A stretch of DNA of 39,743 nt, taken from assembly GCA_041671765.1 (NCBI GenBank), contig JBAZAX010000014.1, positions 1 to 39,743 on the forward strand. The letters run 5' to 3'. The translations under genes were made by a program, and so were the position numbers. The notes under the pieces are model-generated. The model did no database searches and was not told the DNA's origin. It saw only the letters and a program-made list of their open reading frames with translations. The stretch is from JBAZAX01 sp041671765. GTDB lineage: Bacteria > Babelota > Babeliae > Babelales > RVW-14. Shown here in pieces: positions 8,487-17,447 of this stretch. Position 1 is the stretch's first letter. Every line of letters begins with the position of its first letter.

Positions 8487-11207
8487 ATGATACCAAGAAA
8501 AATTGACCTGAAAAATTTTTTAAGTTACGGCGATGAAATTCAAACTATCGATTTTTCCAAACACTCTTTAATCTGTTTGTCTGGCAAAAACGGCAATGGT
8601 AAATCTGCCATGCTCGATGCAATGACCTGGGCACTGTGGGGGCAGGCGAGAAAGGTTTCCGGTGCTATGAAGCCGGATGACGGATTACTTCGCTTGGGAC
8701 AAAGCAAAATGATGGTAAGCTTTGAATTTGAAATGGGGCAGCTTATTTATCGAGTACGTAGAGAATTTGCAAAAACTCACGCCAAAGCATTTCTTGGATT
8801 GGATTTTGAAATTTATAATTCAGAGCTCGAAAGATTTGTTTCATTAACGGAGAAAACCAGTCGCCAAACTCAAGCTAAAATAGAAACCGTAATTGGGATT
8901 GATTACGAAACATTCGTTAATTCCGCGTTTTTGCGTCAAGGCCAATCAAATGAATTTTCCAAAAAAACTCCCAAGGAACGTAAACAAATTCTCGCAAATA
9001 TTCTTGGATTTTCAAAATATGACAAACTACAACAAATAGCCTTTGATAAGATACGCAAATTCAATGACGATAAAAGACTTTTAATCATGGGGCAAGAACA
9101 AGCAAATGCAGAACTTGCAAAAGAACCGGAAATTAAAGCGCAATTAGATGACACAACAAAAAACAGCTTATTAATTGGTAAAAAAATAGACGAATTAAAT
9201 TCACATTCTCAGCTAACGCAAGAACAAAAAAGTAAAATCATCGAGCAAAAAAATATTTATACTGCACTAGCCCAAGAATTAATTAAAATAAAAACCAGCG
9301 AACAGCAAAAACTATTAGAATTTCAAAACGTCACGTTTCAATGGAAACAAACGCACATCAAGGCACTAAAGCTCCCTGATACAAATATCTTAAATAAACA
9401 ACGGGTCACGCTTATTGAAAAAGAAAAAGAGTCTTTTGAATTAAGACGGGAAGAGTTAAAATATCAAGAACTGATTTTGCAAAAAAAAGATATTTATCAA
9501 AAACGAATGGCTCTGCTTGAAAGTGAGTTTGAAAAAAAGCTAAACGAACTAAAATTGGCCGTTGAACGTAGCCAATTTACATTAACACAAACACAGCAAA
9601 CACTAAAACAAAAAAATCAGCAGACAAAAGATCTACAAACCAAGCAAGAAGCTTATATAAAAGAGCTCGAACTAATAAAGAAAAAATTAAAAGGCAAAGA
9701 AAATTTTGACGTTGTTTTTACAAAACTCAAGTCACAATTTGAAAAACGTAAAGCCTTTTATCAAACTCTGATTGAAAAGGGAAACAGTATTAAATCGGAA
9801 CGCAGCGAACTTGAACACAAAAAAGCTGCCGTACAAGATTTGAACAATCCATCCTGCCCTTTTTGCGAACAAATATTAACTGTAAAACGTAAACAATTTT
9901 TAAACACAAAAATAACAAAGTCAGAAGCTCAAGCTGAACGTCGCTTAACCCGGATTCACACAGTATTTAAAAAACTTAAAACTGTTTTACTTGAACAGCA
10001 TAAACAAATCGAAGATCTTACAAAAGAATCTGATATGCACAAGCAGATTGAGCTCAAATCTGATGATTTAACTAAAAGAATCGACGAATACACGAAGGAA
10101 CTCGATAATCTAACTAAAGAGATAGACGAACTTACCAAAAAAGAGACTACTGTTACAGATCAGCTTAAAAAAGAAACAGAAGCTTTGCTTGCACAAGATT
10201 CTGCGCGTTTAACACATTTTGCGAAAGATGCTGAGCTTGAAAAAATTGCAGCTGCAATAACAGAAGCAGATGGCAAAATCAAAACTTTAAAGTCTAAACT
10301 TGATTCTTACAGGCAACTGCAAGAACAGATAAAAATTATCGAAACACAACTTAAAGATCTGGAAGCAATCCAGGAAGAGATTAAAACACAACCTCAAAGA
10401 CTTATGCTCTTAGCTATAACAAAAAACAACTTAAAAGATCTGCGCTCGCAAATTATCAATACTCAAAAACGACTAGAACAACTTAAAGTCGATACTGAAA
10501 CTGAACAAAAAATTGAAAGTTTGCTTTTGACTCTTAAAAATCAATTAACAGAGCAACTCAAACAAAAAGAAGTTTTAATGCAGCAAATTGGCAAGCTTGA
10601 AAGCGATTTGCAACGTATCGAAAAGCTGAAAAATGATACCAAAATTAGAGATGCACAAATTAAAACAATTGAAACAGAAATCGATGATTACCAAATTCTT
10701 GCAAACACTTTTGGGAAAAATGGAATTCAAGCACTCTTGATTGAACAGGCCATTCCGGAAATTGAAGCTGAAGCGAACAGAATTCTGTCACGGCTCACAG
10801 ATAATCAAGCACAAATTTTCATAGAATCGTTACGCGATTTGAAGCAAGGTGGCGTCAAAGAAACTATGGATATCCAGATTTCAGACGCCGCAGGAATCAG
10901 GCCTTATGAAATGTACTCCGGTGGCGAAGCGTTTCGCTTCGACTTTGCACTACGAATTGCCATCTCCAAACTTTTGGCTCGCAGGGCGGGCACCGCATTA
11001 CAAACGCTTGTGATAGATGAAGGGTTTGGCTCGCAAGATGAAGAAGGCCTCACGCGTGTTATGAATGCAATTCATACGGTACAAGAAGATTTCCTAAAAA
11101 TAATTATCGTATCACACCTAAACGAATTCAAAGACAACTTCCCCGTTCACTTTATTATTGAAAAAACTGAAAATGGTTCAGTTGTTAGAGTCGAAGAACG
11201 CGGGTAA
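8487..11207 (+). CDS. sbcC: SbcC/Rad50-type DNA repair ATPase
   Basis: SbcC is the SMC-like ATPase of the SbcCD nuclease, which opens DNA ends and hairpins at stalled forks. The 906-residue protein has the family order: Walker A GKNGNGKS (33-40), a Q-loop region, a very long charged coiled coil, a zinc hook CPFC (Cys457, Cys460) near the middle, a second coiled coil, the ABC signature YSGGEAFRFD (about 809-818) and Walker B LVIDEGFGSQD (about 839-849). No sbcD nuclease gene is in the window, so its partner must lie elsewhere. It is transcribed divergently from rodA, and its 3' end meets the next minus-strand gene with only 3 bp between them. Confidence 0.95.
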   Translation: MIPRKIDLKNFLSYGDEIQTIDFSKHSLICLSGKNGNGKSAMLDAMTWALWGQARKVSGAMKPDDGLLRLGQSKMMVSFEFEMGQLIYRVRREFAKTHAKAFLGLDFEIYNSELERFVSLTEKTSRQTQAKIETVIGIDYETFVNSAFLRQGQSNEFSKKTPKERKQILANILGFSKYDKLQQIAFDKIRKFNDDKRLLIMGQEQANAELAKEPEIKAQLDDTTKNSLLIGKKIDELNSHSQLTQEQKSKIIEQKNIYTALAQELIKIKTSEQQKLLEFQNVTFQWKQTHIKALKLPDTNILNKQRVTLIEKEKESFELRREELKYQELILQKKDIYQKRMALLESEFEKKLNELKLAVERSQFTLTQTQQTLKQKNQQTKDLQTKQEAYIKELELIKKKLKGKENFDVVFTKLKSQFEKRKAFYQTLIEKGNSIKSERSELEHKKAAVQDLNNPSCPFCEQILTVKRKQFLNTKITKSEAQAERRLTRIHTVFKKLKTVLLEQHKQIEDLTKESDMHKQIELKSDDLTKRIDEYTKELDNLTKEIDELTKKETTVTDQLKKETEALLAQDSARLTHFAKDAELEKIAAAITEADGKIKTLKSKLDSYRQLQEQIKIIETQLKDLEAIQEEIKTQPQRLMLLAITKNNLKDLRSQIINTQKRLEQLKVDTETEQKIESLLLTLKNQLTEQLKQKEVLMQQIGKLESDLQRIEKLKNDTKIRDAQIKTIETEIDDYQILANTFGKNGIQALLIEQAIPEIEAEANRILSRLTDNQAQIFIESLRDLKQGGVKETMDIQISDAAGIRPYEMYSGGEAFRFDFALRIAISKLLARRAGTALQTLVIDEGFGSQDEEGLTRVMNAIHTVQEDFLKIIIVSHLNEFKDNFPVHFIIEKTENGSVVRVEERG

Positions 11208-11210
11208 TTA

Positions 11211-11918
11211 CTACTTCGCATGCCCCCCAACCTTACCTTTTAAAGCCCCCAACTTATTATCAAGTATTCCAAGTTTTGCGTTCAAATTTGAAAGTGATTG
11301 CTTTAAATCCTCAAGCCCTTTTTTAAGTGGTGCAAGTTGTTTTTCAGTCTTTTCTTTTTCGGCCGCCGCAATTTGTTCAGGCGTTTTTAAAAACCTTTGA
11401 TAAATTGCTTCTACACGCTCTGTAAAGTATTCAGACCCCGTACCAAAGACAATATATTTCTTATCGAAGGTGCTACGTTTTGCGTTATCATTATAATATT
11501 TAAAAAACTCGGTCAATTTAGATACACTTAAGTTTTCTATTTTTTTTTCAATCCCCGATGGAATTTGAAAATCTTTTACATTGTCCCACAAACTTTTCTC
11601 ACGCTTCATTTCATCTAAATATTTAATAAAATTTCCAAAATCTGAAACTGAAACAACAACCCTTTTGGTTTTTTCGTCAACCTGAAGCCACATACCCAAA
11701 ACATTCATAAAAAGTATTTTCATTAAATATTCAAGATTAGATTTATCCCATTCTTTGTAAATTTGAATTTGCCCTCTAATAAGATCCAACTGTGATAAAT
11801 TCACACTAATAAAACGGGCTTCTTCTGCATAATCTTTCAGTTCAGCTTTAGCCGCAAACCCATAATCCAACTGCAAAAATAAAAAAACGATCGGCAGCAA
11901 ACTTAATACTTTCTTCAT
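11211..11918 (-). CDS. Exported protein with C-terminal coiled coil, unknown function
   Basis: The 235-residue product starts with a clear signal peptide (MKKVLSLLPIVFLFLQLDYGFAAKA, cleavage likely after FAA). The middle is charged and probably helical. Residues 180-230 are a Leu- and Lys-rich heptad-like coiled coil (LKKGLEDLKQSLSNLNAKLG). I recognise no family. Its ATG overlaps the rpiB stop by 4 bp (ATGA), with GAGG about eight bases upstream, so it is translationally coupled to rpiB. That coupling probably reflects compact packing rather than shared function. Confidence 0.8.
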   Translation of the reverse strand: MKKVLSLLPIVFLFLQLDYGFAAKAELKDYAEEARFISVNLSQLDLIRGQIQIYKEWDKSNLEYLMKILFMNVLGMWLQVDEKTKRVVVSVSDFGNFIKYLDEMKREKSLWDNVKDFQIPSGIEKKIENLSVSKLTEFFKYYNDNAKRSTFDKKYIVFGTGSEYFTERVEAIYQRFLKTPEQIAAAEKEKTEKQLAPLKKGLEDLKQSLSNLNAKLGILDNKLGALKGKVGGHAK

Positions 11919-12343
11919 TTTATATCCTCGATCATATCGAGTCTTTTTTGATAAATTCCGCCTTTAAATTCTGCGCCTGTCCAGGCATTAACAATATCAA
12001 TTGTAAGTTCAGGTTCAACAAAATTTGCGGGTAAAGCCAAAACATTTGCTCCATCATACTCACGTGCATGTCTTGCAACTTCTGGATCCCAACACAATGC
12101 CGCATAAATCCCCTTGAATCTGTTTGCGGCAATGGATACGCCAATTCCAGATCCACAAATCACAATGCCGCAATCTGCTCGACCTTCAAGCACATCGCGG
12201 CAAACTTTCTGAGCAAACGGTGGATAGTCAATACGTTCCTGTGAATTTGTTCCGACATCAATCCACTGGTACTCTTTGAAATAGTTTATAATGAAATTTT
12301 TTAGAGCAAAACCACGGTGATCGGCACCAATTGAAATCCTCAT
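11915..12343 (-). CDS. rpiB: Ribose-5-phosphate isomerase B
   Basis: RpiB interconverts ribose 5-phosphate and ribulose 5-phosphate in the pentose phosphate pathway, in the cytoplasm. Family motifs are clear: ISIGADHRGFALK at the N-terminus, DYPPFAQ, and CGIVICGSGIGVSIAANR with the catalytic Cys of the CGSGIG phosphate loop. The ATG at 12343 (MRISIGADH) gives 142 residues, the usual length, and has GAAAGAGAG in front. An in-frame ATG at 12361 would add six residues (MKERER). It overlaps the downstream coiled-coil gene by 4 bp. Confidence 0.95.
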   Translation of the reverse strand: MRISIGADHRGFALKNFIINYFKEYQWIDVGTNSQERIDYPPFAQKVCRDVLEGRADCGIVICGSGIGVSIAANRFKGIYAALCWDPEVARHAREYDGANVLALPANFVEPELTIDIVNAWTGAEFKGGIYQKRLDMIEDIK

Positions 12344-12423
12344 ACGCTCTCTTTCTTTCATAAAATATTAATCAAACACAAAAGTATTCTTCAAGTATTT
12401 TTAATTTTGGGCTCAGCGATTTC

Positions 12424-13119
12424 TTACACTCCCCAATAAAAATCAATTTCTTTGCCAATCTTTTTATTTTCAGATTTCGAGGACTTGCTGATCTGCTCTA
12501 AATTCCATTCTACGCTACACGATTTATCAACAGAACTAAACACAAGTTTTACAATCTTACATCCCTCAAGATAAAATTTGCCCGCTTGATCTTGCGCAGG
12601 AAAACTTACAAGATAGGACGTTTTGAATGAATTTAGTTTACAGCCAAATAAATTTATATACTCAGGCTCAAGTTCAATCTCTTTGATGGATACCGGTTCA
12701 AATTTTTGCCCATCCAACTCGAGGTATGGCGTCCAGTCCGGAGTCTTATCGTTCATTGCACCATTGAAAACATCTCGCACATCTGCTAACACATAAAATG
12801 AAATCCAATGCCTATTTTCTTCAAGCTGGCGCTCAAGCATTGTACCCTGCGCTTCGCTGCTCTTGCCACGTTTCTTGCAATACATATCAACATACGCAAT
12901 TCTGGTCTGATCAGAAAGCCACATAGCATCAAAATTAGCGAGTGTCGTAAACTGCTCAAAAACGCGCTGCGATTTAACAAAATTTTCGGTAATATCATAG
13001 TGAGTTTCAAGATTGGTTCCCTGTGGAAACTCGCTTTTTGAAAGCTTGTGATAAGGAACACAACCGGAAAGCATTACGATAAACGACAATGATAAAAACC
13101 AAGTAAAATTCCGTATCAT
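12424..13119 (-). CDS. Predicted lipoprotein, unknown function
   Basis: This 231-residue protein has a type II signal peptide with lipobox LSGC (lipidated Cys20 after FLSLSFIVMLSG). The mature part is mixed alpha/beta by composition, with Cys pairs (residues 81, 155, 186, 204 approximately). It shows no family motif I can name. It stands alone: 62 bp upstream of rpiB on the same strand and divergent from the DUF952 lipoprotein. The start is supported by GAGGA about nine bases before the ATG. Confidence 0.8.
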   Translation of the reverse strand: MIRNFTWFLSLSFIVMLSGCVPYHKLSKSEFPQGTNLETHYDITENFVKSQRVFEQFTTLANFDAMWLSDQTRIAYVDMYCKKRGKSSEAQGTMLERQLEENRHWISFYVLADVRDVFNGAMNDKTPDWTPYLELDGQKFEPVSIKEIELEPEYINLFGCKLNSFKTSYLVSFPAQDQAGKFYLEGCKIVKLVFSSVDKSCSVEWNLEQISKSSKSENKKIGKEIDFYWGV

Positions 13120-13357
13120 ATAAAAATCCTCACAATATGATTAACTTAAATATTTATAAACTAATTTAGTATAACTTACCGTACAAGATCAAAAAATAAA
13201 AATATATCCCGAAAAAAACCTGGAGTAATAAGTGTACACAAGAAATTTATCGACTCAACAAAAATGTAATTTCTCAAATTATTGTGCAATCCAAAACTTT
13301 TTGATAGTTTTCGGAATAGTATTAACTATTTTGTTTAATTGAAAAGGATAATATTTT

Positions 13358-13861
13358 ATGAAAATATATATTTTATTTATTTCAGGTTTCTCGCTAGTTT
13401 TACTTCTGTCGGCATGTTGGCCGGGGCGAGATGGTAGCCTACAAGATAAATCATTAGACAAAACAGCTCATGTACCATTGACTGTATCATTAAGTGAATC
13501 ACTGAAGCCAGACGTTTTGTATAAAATTGTCCCAGATCAAAACTATACACCCGAAAATTCTGAAGATTCCGTAAAATTAATGCCTTTGGATATTGAGTCT
13601 GGTTTTATACACGTCTCTTTTGGAAATCAGGCAGAAAAGATTTTACAAAAATTTTTCAAAGGCTCCAAAGATATAATTTTATTGGAGCTCGATCCACAGG
13701 TTTTGCAACAACATGGATTGGAAATCAGAAAAGAACAAAATAAACCAGGCGGGGATTTTTTTCCACATATCTATGGCGTTCAAAAAATACCTGCGAAAGC
13801 TGTTATATCCGTTATTAAAGTTGTTGAAAATCCGGATGGAACTTGGATTTTGATTAAGTAA
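13358..13861 (+). CDS. Lipoprotein with DUF952 domain
   Basis: The 167-residue product has a lipoprotein signal with lipobox LLSAC (Cys20). Residues 53-150 match the DUF952 pattern that I recall: LYKIVP near the start, DIESGFIHVSF, an LLLEL[DE] strand after a short helix, and GGDFFPHIYGVQKIP. DUF952 proteins are usually free-standing cytoplasmic proteins of about 110 residues, so the lipid anchor is unusual. The biochemical function of DUF952 is not established to my knowledge. AAGGA precedes the ATG by about nine bases. A strong bidirectional terminator follows the stop codon. Confidence 0.8.
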   Translation: MKIYILFISGFSLVLLLSACWPGRDGSLQDKSLDKTAHVPLTVSLSESLKPDVLYKIVPDQNYTPENSEDSVKLMPLDIESGFIHVSFGNQAEKILQKFFKGSKDIILLELDPQVLQQHGLEIRKEQNKPGGDFFPHIYGVQKIPAKAVISVIKVVENPDGTWILIK

Positions 13862-13874
13862 GAATTAAATAATT

Positions 13875-13928
13875 TTAAGAAATGAAGTAGGCCTTGTGTT
13901 TTGACACAAGGCCTACTTCATTTCTTAA
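13875..13928. terminator. Bidirectional terminator, perfect 25-bp stem
   Basis: A perfect 25-bp inverted repeat (core GAAGTAGGCCTTGTG and its complement) with a 4-base loop sits between the convergent DUF952 gene and pepA. A-rich and T-rich flanks on both sides allow it to act in both directions. Confidence 0.85.
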
Positions 13929-13945
13929 GTACGTTTTTTGTATAA

Positions 13946-15487
13946 TTAGGACTTCTTATAATTCATTACAAATTCCACAAAAAGTCTAACTCCAACGCCT
14001 GATGCTCCCTTACCCATATAATTAACTCCTGGAACACCATCTGCAGTTCCTGCAATATCCAAGTGCGCCCAGCGAGCTTTTTCAACAAAGTTTTCAAGAA
14101 AACAGGTAGCAGTAACCGTACCTGCAAGATAAGCCTTGGATCCGGTATTACTTAGATCAGCAACATCAGATTTTATAGCATCTTTGTAATCATCCTCAAG
14201 CGGTAACTGCCAAACTTTATCACCTGTTAATTTGCCTGCTGCGGACAAAGTATCACAAAGAGCTTGGTCACGAGTCATAATTGCTGAATAAAAATGTCCA
14301 AGAGAGTAGGCACAGGCACCGGTCAAAGTTGCAATATCAATTATAACTTCCGGATTATAATTCTTCTCGGCATAATGAAGCGCATCAGCCAAAATCAAAC
14401 GCCCTTCTGCATCGGTGCTTCTAATTTCCGCCGTCTTACCATTCATAAAAGTAACAATATCATCCTGACGTGCAGCTTTACCACTTGGCATATTTTCAAC
14501 AAGTGGCATTACACCAACAACGTTAACATTCGGTTTAAGCTGTGCAAAAACTTTCATCGTAGCAATAACTGCAGCAGCACCCGACATATCAAATTTCATC
14601 CCATGCATGGAATCTGATGGCTTTAAACTAACTCCACCGGTATCAAAACAGACGCCTTTGCCAACGAGTGCAATGGTAGGCGCGTTTTTAACGCTGGCAT
14701 TATACTCAAGAACAACAAACTTACCCGGTTGATCTGATCCTGCATCAACGCATAAAAATCCGCCCATCCCAAGTTCTCTGGCTTTCTGTTCTCCAAACAC
14801 AGTGCACTGTAAATTAAATTCATCGGCAATTTGTTTTGCTTCTTTAGCAAGTTCTGACGGAGTTAAGATATTTGCAGGTAGATCAGCCCAATTTCTTGCT
14901 TGGTTAACAGCTTGGCCAATAATTGTTCCTTGCTGCAATGACTGAATAAACATGGCATGATCTTTTGGATCAGTTTCTATTAAAAGAGTTCCTGCCCATT
15001 CTTTATCTTTTTTGTCTGATTTAAATTTTGTAAATTCGTAGTCAGCCATAAATGCAACAATTGTCAGCTGTTTGACAAGTTCCGCCGCATCTATATCAAA
15101 CATTTTTAGGTCAGGCAATGCCACAACTGCATTTTGTATGACCAAGCCCTTCATTCTTTCAATTGCACCGGCAAAAGCCCTACGTAACAATTCTAGTTCA
15201 CGATGCCAAGAGTTATTCAACTTACCAAGACCAACAAACATAAACTGAATAAGTTTTTTAGAACCTTCGCTCGAATCGCGCATAGCAGTCAAAACAAAAT
15301 TTTGTCCATGCTTGCCATTAAATTTATGCTTCTTCAAAATCTCTTTTACGTGAGGATAAAAATCATTTTCGACTTTATCAAGTGTTGCAAGATCTGATGC
15401 TGATTCTAAATTTTCAGTCATCAAAAAAATGTAACATTCTACGTCGTTTTCCCAAAACTTTTTTTGAGTAAGTTGAACGGATATCAT
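13946..15487 (-). CDS. pepA: Leucyl aminopeptidase (M17 family)
   Basis: This cytoplasmic two-metal peptidase removes N-terminal residues from peptides. The 513-residue protein has the M17 catalytic core: VGKGVCFDTGGVSLKP with Lys277 and Asp282, MKFDMSGAAA with Asp300, and STDAEGRLILADAL with Asp359, Glu361 and Arg363. The family signature is NTDAEGRL; here Asn is replaced by Ser, a small deviation outside the metal ligands. The N-terminal 170 residues form the usual variable domain. It starts 37 bp after sufU stops on the same strand, so it may be the last gene of the sufS-sufU transcript. AAAGGA precedes the ATG. Confidence 0.95.
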   Translation of the reverse strand: MISVQLTQKKFWENDVECYIFLMTENLESASDLATLDKVENDFYPHVKEILKKHKFNGKHGQNFVLTAMRDSSEGSKKLIQFMFVGLGKLNNSWHRELELLRRAFAGAIERMKGLVIQNAVVALPDLKMFDIDAAELVKQLTIVAFMADYEFTKFKSDKKDKEWAGTLLIETDPKDHAMFIQSLQQGTIIGQAVNQARNWADLPANILTPSELAKEAKQIADEFNLQCTVFGEQKARELGMGGFLCVDAGSDQPGKFVVLEYNASVKNAPTIALVGKGVCFDTGGVSLKPSDSMHGMKFDMSGAAAVIATMKVFAQLKPNVNVVGVMPLVENMPSGKAARQDDIVTFMNGKTAEIRSTDAEGRLILADALHYAEKNYNPEVIIDIATLTGACAYSLGHFYSAIMTRDQALCDTLSAAGKLTGDKVWQLPLEDDYKDAIKSDVADLSNTGSKAYLAGTVTATCFLENFVEKARWAHLDIAGTADGVPGVNYMGKGASGVGVRLFVEFVMNYKKS

Positions 15488-15524
15488 TTTAAAAATCCTT
15501 TATTTTAAAAATACTATTATTTTT

Positions 15525-15908
15525 CTAGGAGTTAGCCGACTTAAACTTTAGAAGCGCTTCTTGCAAAACTTGCAAACAGAGTAGTGCACATTTCAAACGG
15601 TTGGGCCCCAACTCAATTTTTACTAAATTTAGAATATCATCTTTTGTTAAAGCCAAAATTTCGTCAATTGTTTTGCCCTTGCAATATTCTGTAAGCATTG
15701 ATGTTGCAGCCTGACTTATAACACACCCGCTTCCACTAAACCCAACTTCAATAATTTTATTACCCAAAATCTTGCCTTCAATTGTAACTTTATCTCCACA
15801 TGAAGGGTTGTCGTGTCCGGCTTGAAAATCAGGATTTTCAATACACTTTTTATTACATGGATATTTGAAATGTTCGAATAACTCTTCTTGATAATTTTTG
15901 GAACTCAT
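15525..15908 (-). CDS. sufU: Iron-sulfur cluster assembly protein SufU/IscU-type
   Basis: The 127-residue product accepts sulfur from the desulfurase and helps assemble Fe-S clusters. Conserved ligands are in place: Cys37 and Asp39 in NPSCGD, Cys62 in GSGCVISQAATSML, and Cys107 in RLKCALLC. This is the SufU branch of the IscU fold by its spacing. The frame stays open upstream to 16028, but those residues come from the GC-rich repeat element. The ATG at 15908 has GAGGGTGA in front and begins the conserved helix (MSSKNYQEELFEHF). It follows sufS on the same strand. Confidence 0.92.
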   Translation of the reverse strand: MSSKNYQEELFEHFKYPCNKKCIENPDFQAGHDNPSCGDKVTIEGKILGNKIIEVGFSGSGCVISQAATSMLTEYCKGKTIDEILALTKDDILNLVKIELGPNRLKCALLCLQVLQEALLKFKSANS

Positions 15909-15931
15909 GTCACCCTCGCTAATTAATGGCC

Positions 15932-16104
15932 TAAATTTGCCCGCTCCCAGTCTTCGCCCTACGTGGCTACGACGGGCAAGCTGTTGTGAATGCCGGCCGA
16001 TCCTTCGATACACATGCTTCGCACGCACTCAGGACGAGCGGCCAGTGTACGTGGACGCCATAGCCTTGGCGAAGGCGGCTCGAACCATGCGGGCATAAAA
16101 TTTA
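15932..16104. repeat. Composite GC-rich palindromic element with terminal inverted repeats
   Basis: The spacer between sufS and sufU is far richer in G+C than its surroundings. Its ends are inverted repeats: TAAATTTGCCCGC at 15932-15944 and GCGGGCA, two extra bases, AAATTTA at 16089-16104. Inside are three smaller palindromes. One is near 15957-15978 (GCCC...GGGC). One is 15994-16042 (GGCCG...CGGCC enclosing TCCT...AGGA). One is at about 16050-16080 (CGCCATAGCCTTGGCGAAGGC type). The element resembles dispersed non-coding repeats found in many bacteria. No protein is credible here. Confidence 0.7.
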
Positions 16105-16116
16105 CTTTGAATGATA

Positions 16117-17376
16117 TCACACTACACCAAAAATTTTTAATACTTCGCTTAGTTCTGTCACAAAAGTATCAACATCTTGCTCTGTATTATAAACTCCAAA
16201 GCTTACTCTGACCAGCGATTCAAATCCAAGAGATTTAACAAGCGGTTGCGCACAGTGGTGCCCAGCTCGCACTGATATACCCTTACCCCCAAGATATCCT
16301 GCAATATCATGCGCATGAACACCATCAACGGCAAAACAAACCATGCTGCCGTGTGGCTCAGCTTCTGAAATATTTCCTGCTATTCTAATTTTTTTAATTT
16401 TTACCAACTCCGAAAGTAATTTTTTATACAAAAATACTTCATGCTCTGCAATTTGATCAAAATTTAAGTTCTGTGATATGTAATCAACAGCGACACCCAA
16501 CCCAATGGCCTGTGCAATTGCAGGAGTTCCGGCCTCAAATTTATGTGGCGATTTTGCCCAACTTGCACTTTCAAATGAAACAGAATGCACCATACCACCA
16601 CCAAGCTTGTAAGGCTCAACCTGGTCATGTAAATCGCTTTTGATATAAAGCACGCCAATACCAGTTGGTGCAAACATTTTATGACCCGAGAATGCAATAA
16701 AATCTACATCCAAAGCTTGCACATCAACTTTCCGGTGTGCAACTGCCTGTGCTGCATCAATCAGAATTTTAGCGCCCTGCACTTTTGCATTTTTAATTAA
16801 ATTTTCAAGCTGGCCCTTATTCCAAATATCACCCAAAACGTTGGATATATAAGTTACAGCAACAAGCTTAGTTCTGGACGTAACCAAGTGCTCAGGAGAA
16901 TTTATTTGGATAGATCCTGAATCAAGTTCAGGATGACAAAAAATAGGAATAAATTTAAGCACAGCTCCAGTCTGCTTGGCCACCCTTTGCCATGGAAGCA
17001 GGTTTGCATGGTGCTCGGCCTGCGTAAGCAATATCTCATCTCCAGGTTTCAAATTGCTTACTGCCCAAGTTTGTGCAACAAAATTTATACTTTCAGTTGT
17101 ACCGCTTGTAAAAATTATTTCCGAAGATGCTTTGGCGTTTATAAATTTGGCAACTTTTTCACGAGCGCCCTCATAAAGAGCTGTTGCTTGTTCACCGGAA
17201 TCATACAACCCTCTGTGAACATTTGCATTATTCAAAGTATAAAAATCAACAATTGAATCAACCACCTGTTGTGGTTTATGAGTTGTTGCCGCACTATCAA
17301 GATAAACGAATTTTCGTCCCATTTGCTCGATTTTTGAAAATATCGGAAAATCGCTTCTTATTTTTTTAAAATCCAT
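16117..17376 (-). CDS. sufS: Cysteine desulfurase SufS
   Basis: SufS is a PLP enzyme that takes sulfur from cysteine for Fe-S cluster assembly and passes it to SufU. The 419-residue sequence has YLDSAATTHKP (25-35), TSGTTESIN (90-98), AEHHANLLPWQ (120-130), the PLP lysine Lys233 in FSGHKMFAPTG, and the active-site Cys375 in RAGHHCAQPL. GGGGGTGAG stands before the ATG. Odd feature: residues 147-155 (CHPELDSGS) are an insertion relative to the usual SufS spacing, encoded by a palindromic repeat. It sits in a surface region between two strands, away from the active site, so the enzyme is probably functional. Confidence 0.94.
   Translation of the reverse strand: MDFKKIRSDFPIFSKIEQMGRKFVYLDSAATTHKPQQVVDSIVDFYTLNNANVHRGLYDSGEQATALYEGAREKVAKFINAKASSEIIFTSGTTESINFVAQTWAVSNLKPGDEILLTQAEHHANLLPWQRVAKQTGAVLKFIPIFCHPELDSGSIQINSPEHLVTSRTKLVAVTYISNVLGDIWNKGQLENLIKNAKVQGAKILIDAAQAVAHRKVDVQALDVDFIAFSGHKMFAPTGIGVLYIKSDLHDQVEPYKLGGGMVHSVSFESASWAKSPHKFEAGTPAIAQAIGLGVAVDYISQNLNFDQIAEHEVFLYKKLLSELVKIKKIRIAGNISEAEPHGSMVCFAVDGVHAHDIAGYLGGKGISVRAGHHCAQPLVKSLGFESLVRVSFGVYNTEQDVDTFVTELSEVLKIFGVV
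16914..16934. repeat. Palindromic repeat translated inside sufS
   Basis: ATCCTGAA (16914-16921) and TTCAGGAT (16927-16934) form a perfect 8-bp stem with a 5-base loop. It encodes CHPELDSGS on the minus strand. The same sequence, interrupted, occurs at 22164-22218. This resembles the intragenic palindromic elements known in Rickettsia. Confidence 0.8.
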
Positions 17377-17447
17377 TTCTCACCCCCTAGTTTCAAAACT
17401 GTTACAATTTTCTGCTAAAGATTATAACAAAAGCACTCAATGATTCA

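Noticed and set aside
15909..16211. Open frames in the sufS-sufU spacer, including an upstream extension of sufU
   Set aside because: They lie in a GC-rich palindromic element where stop codons are rare by composition; they encode nothing recognisable.
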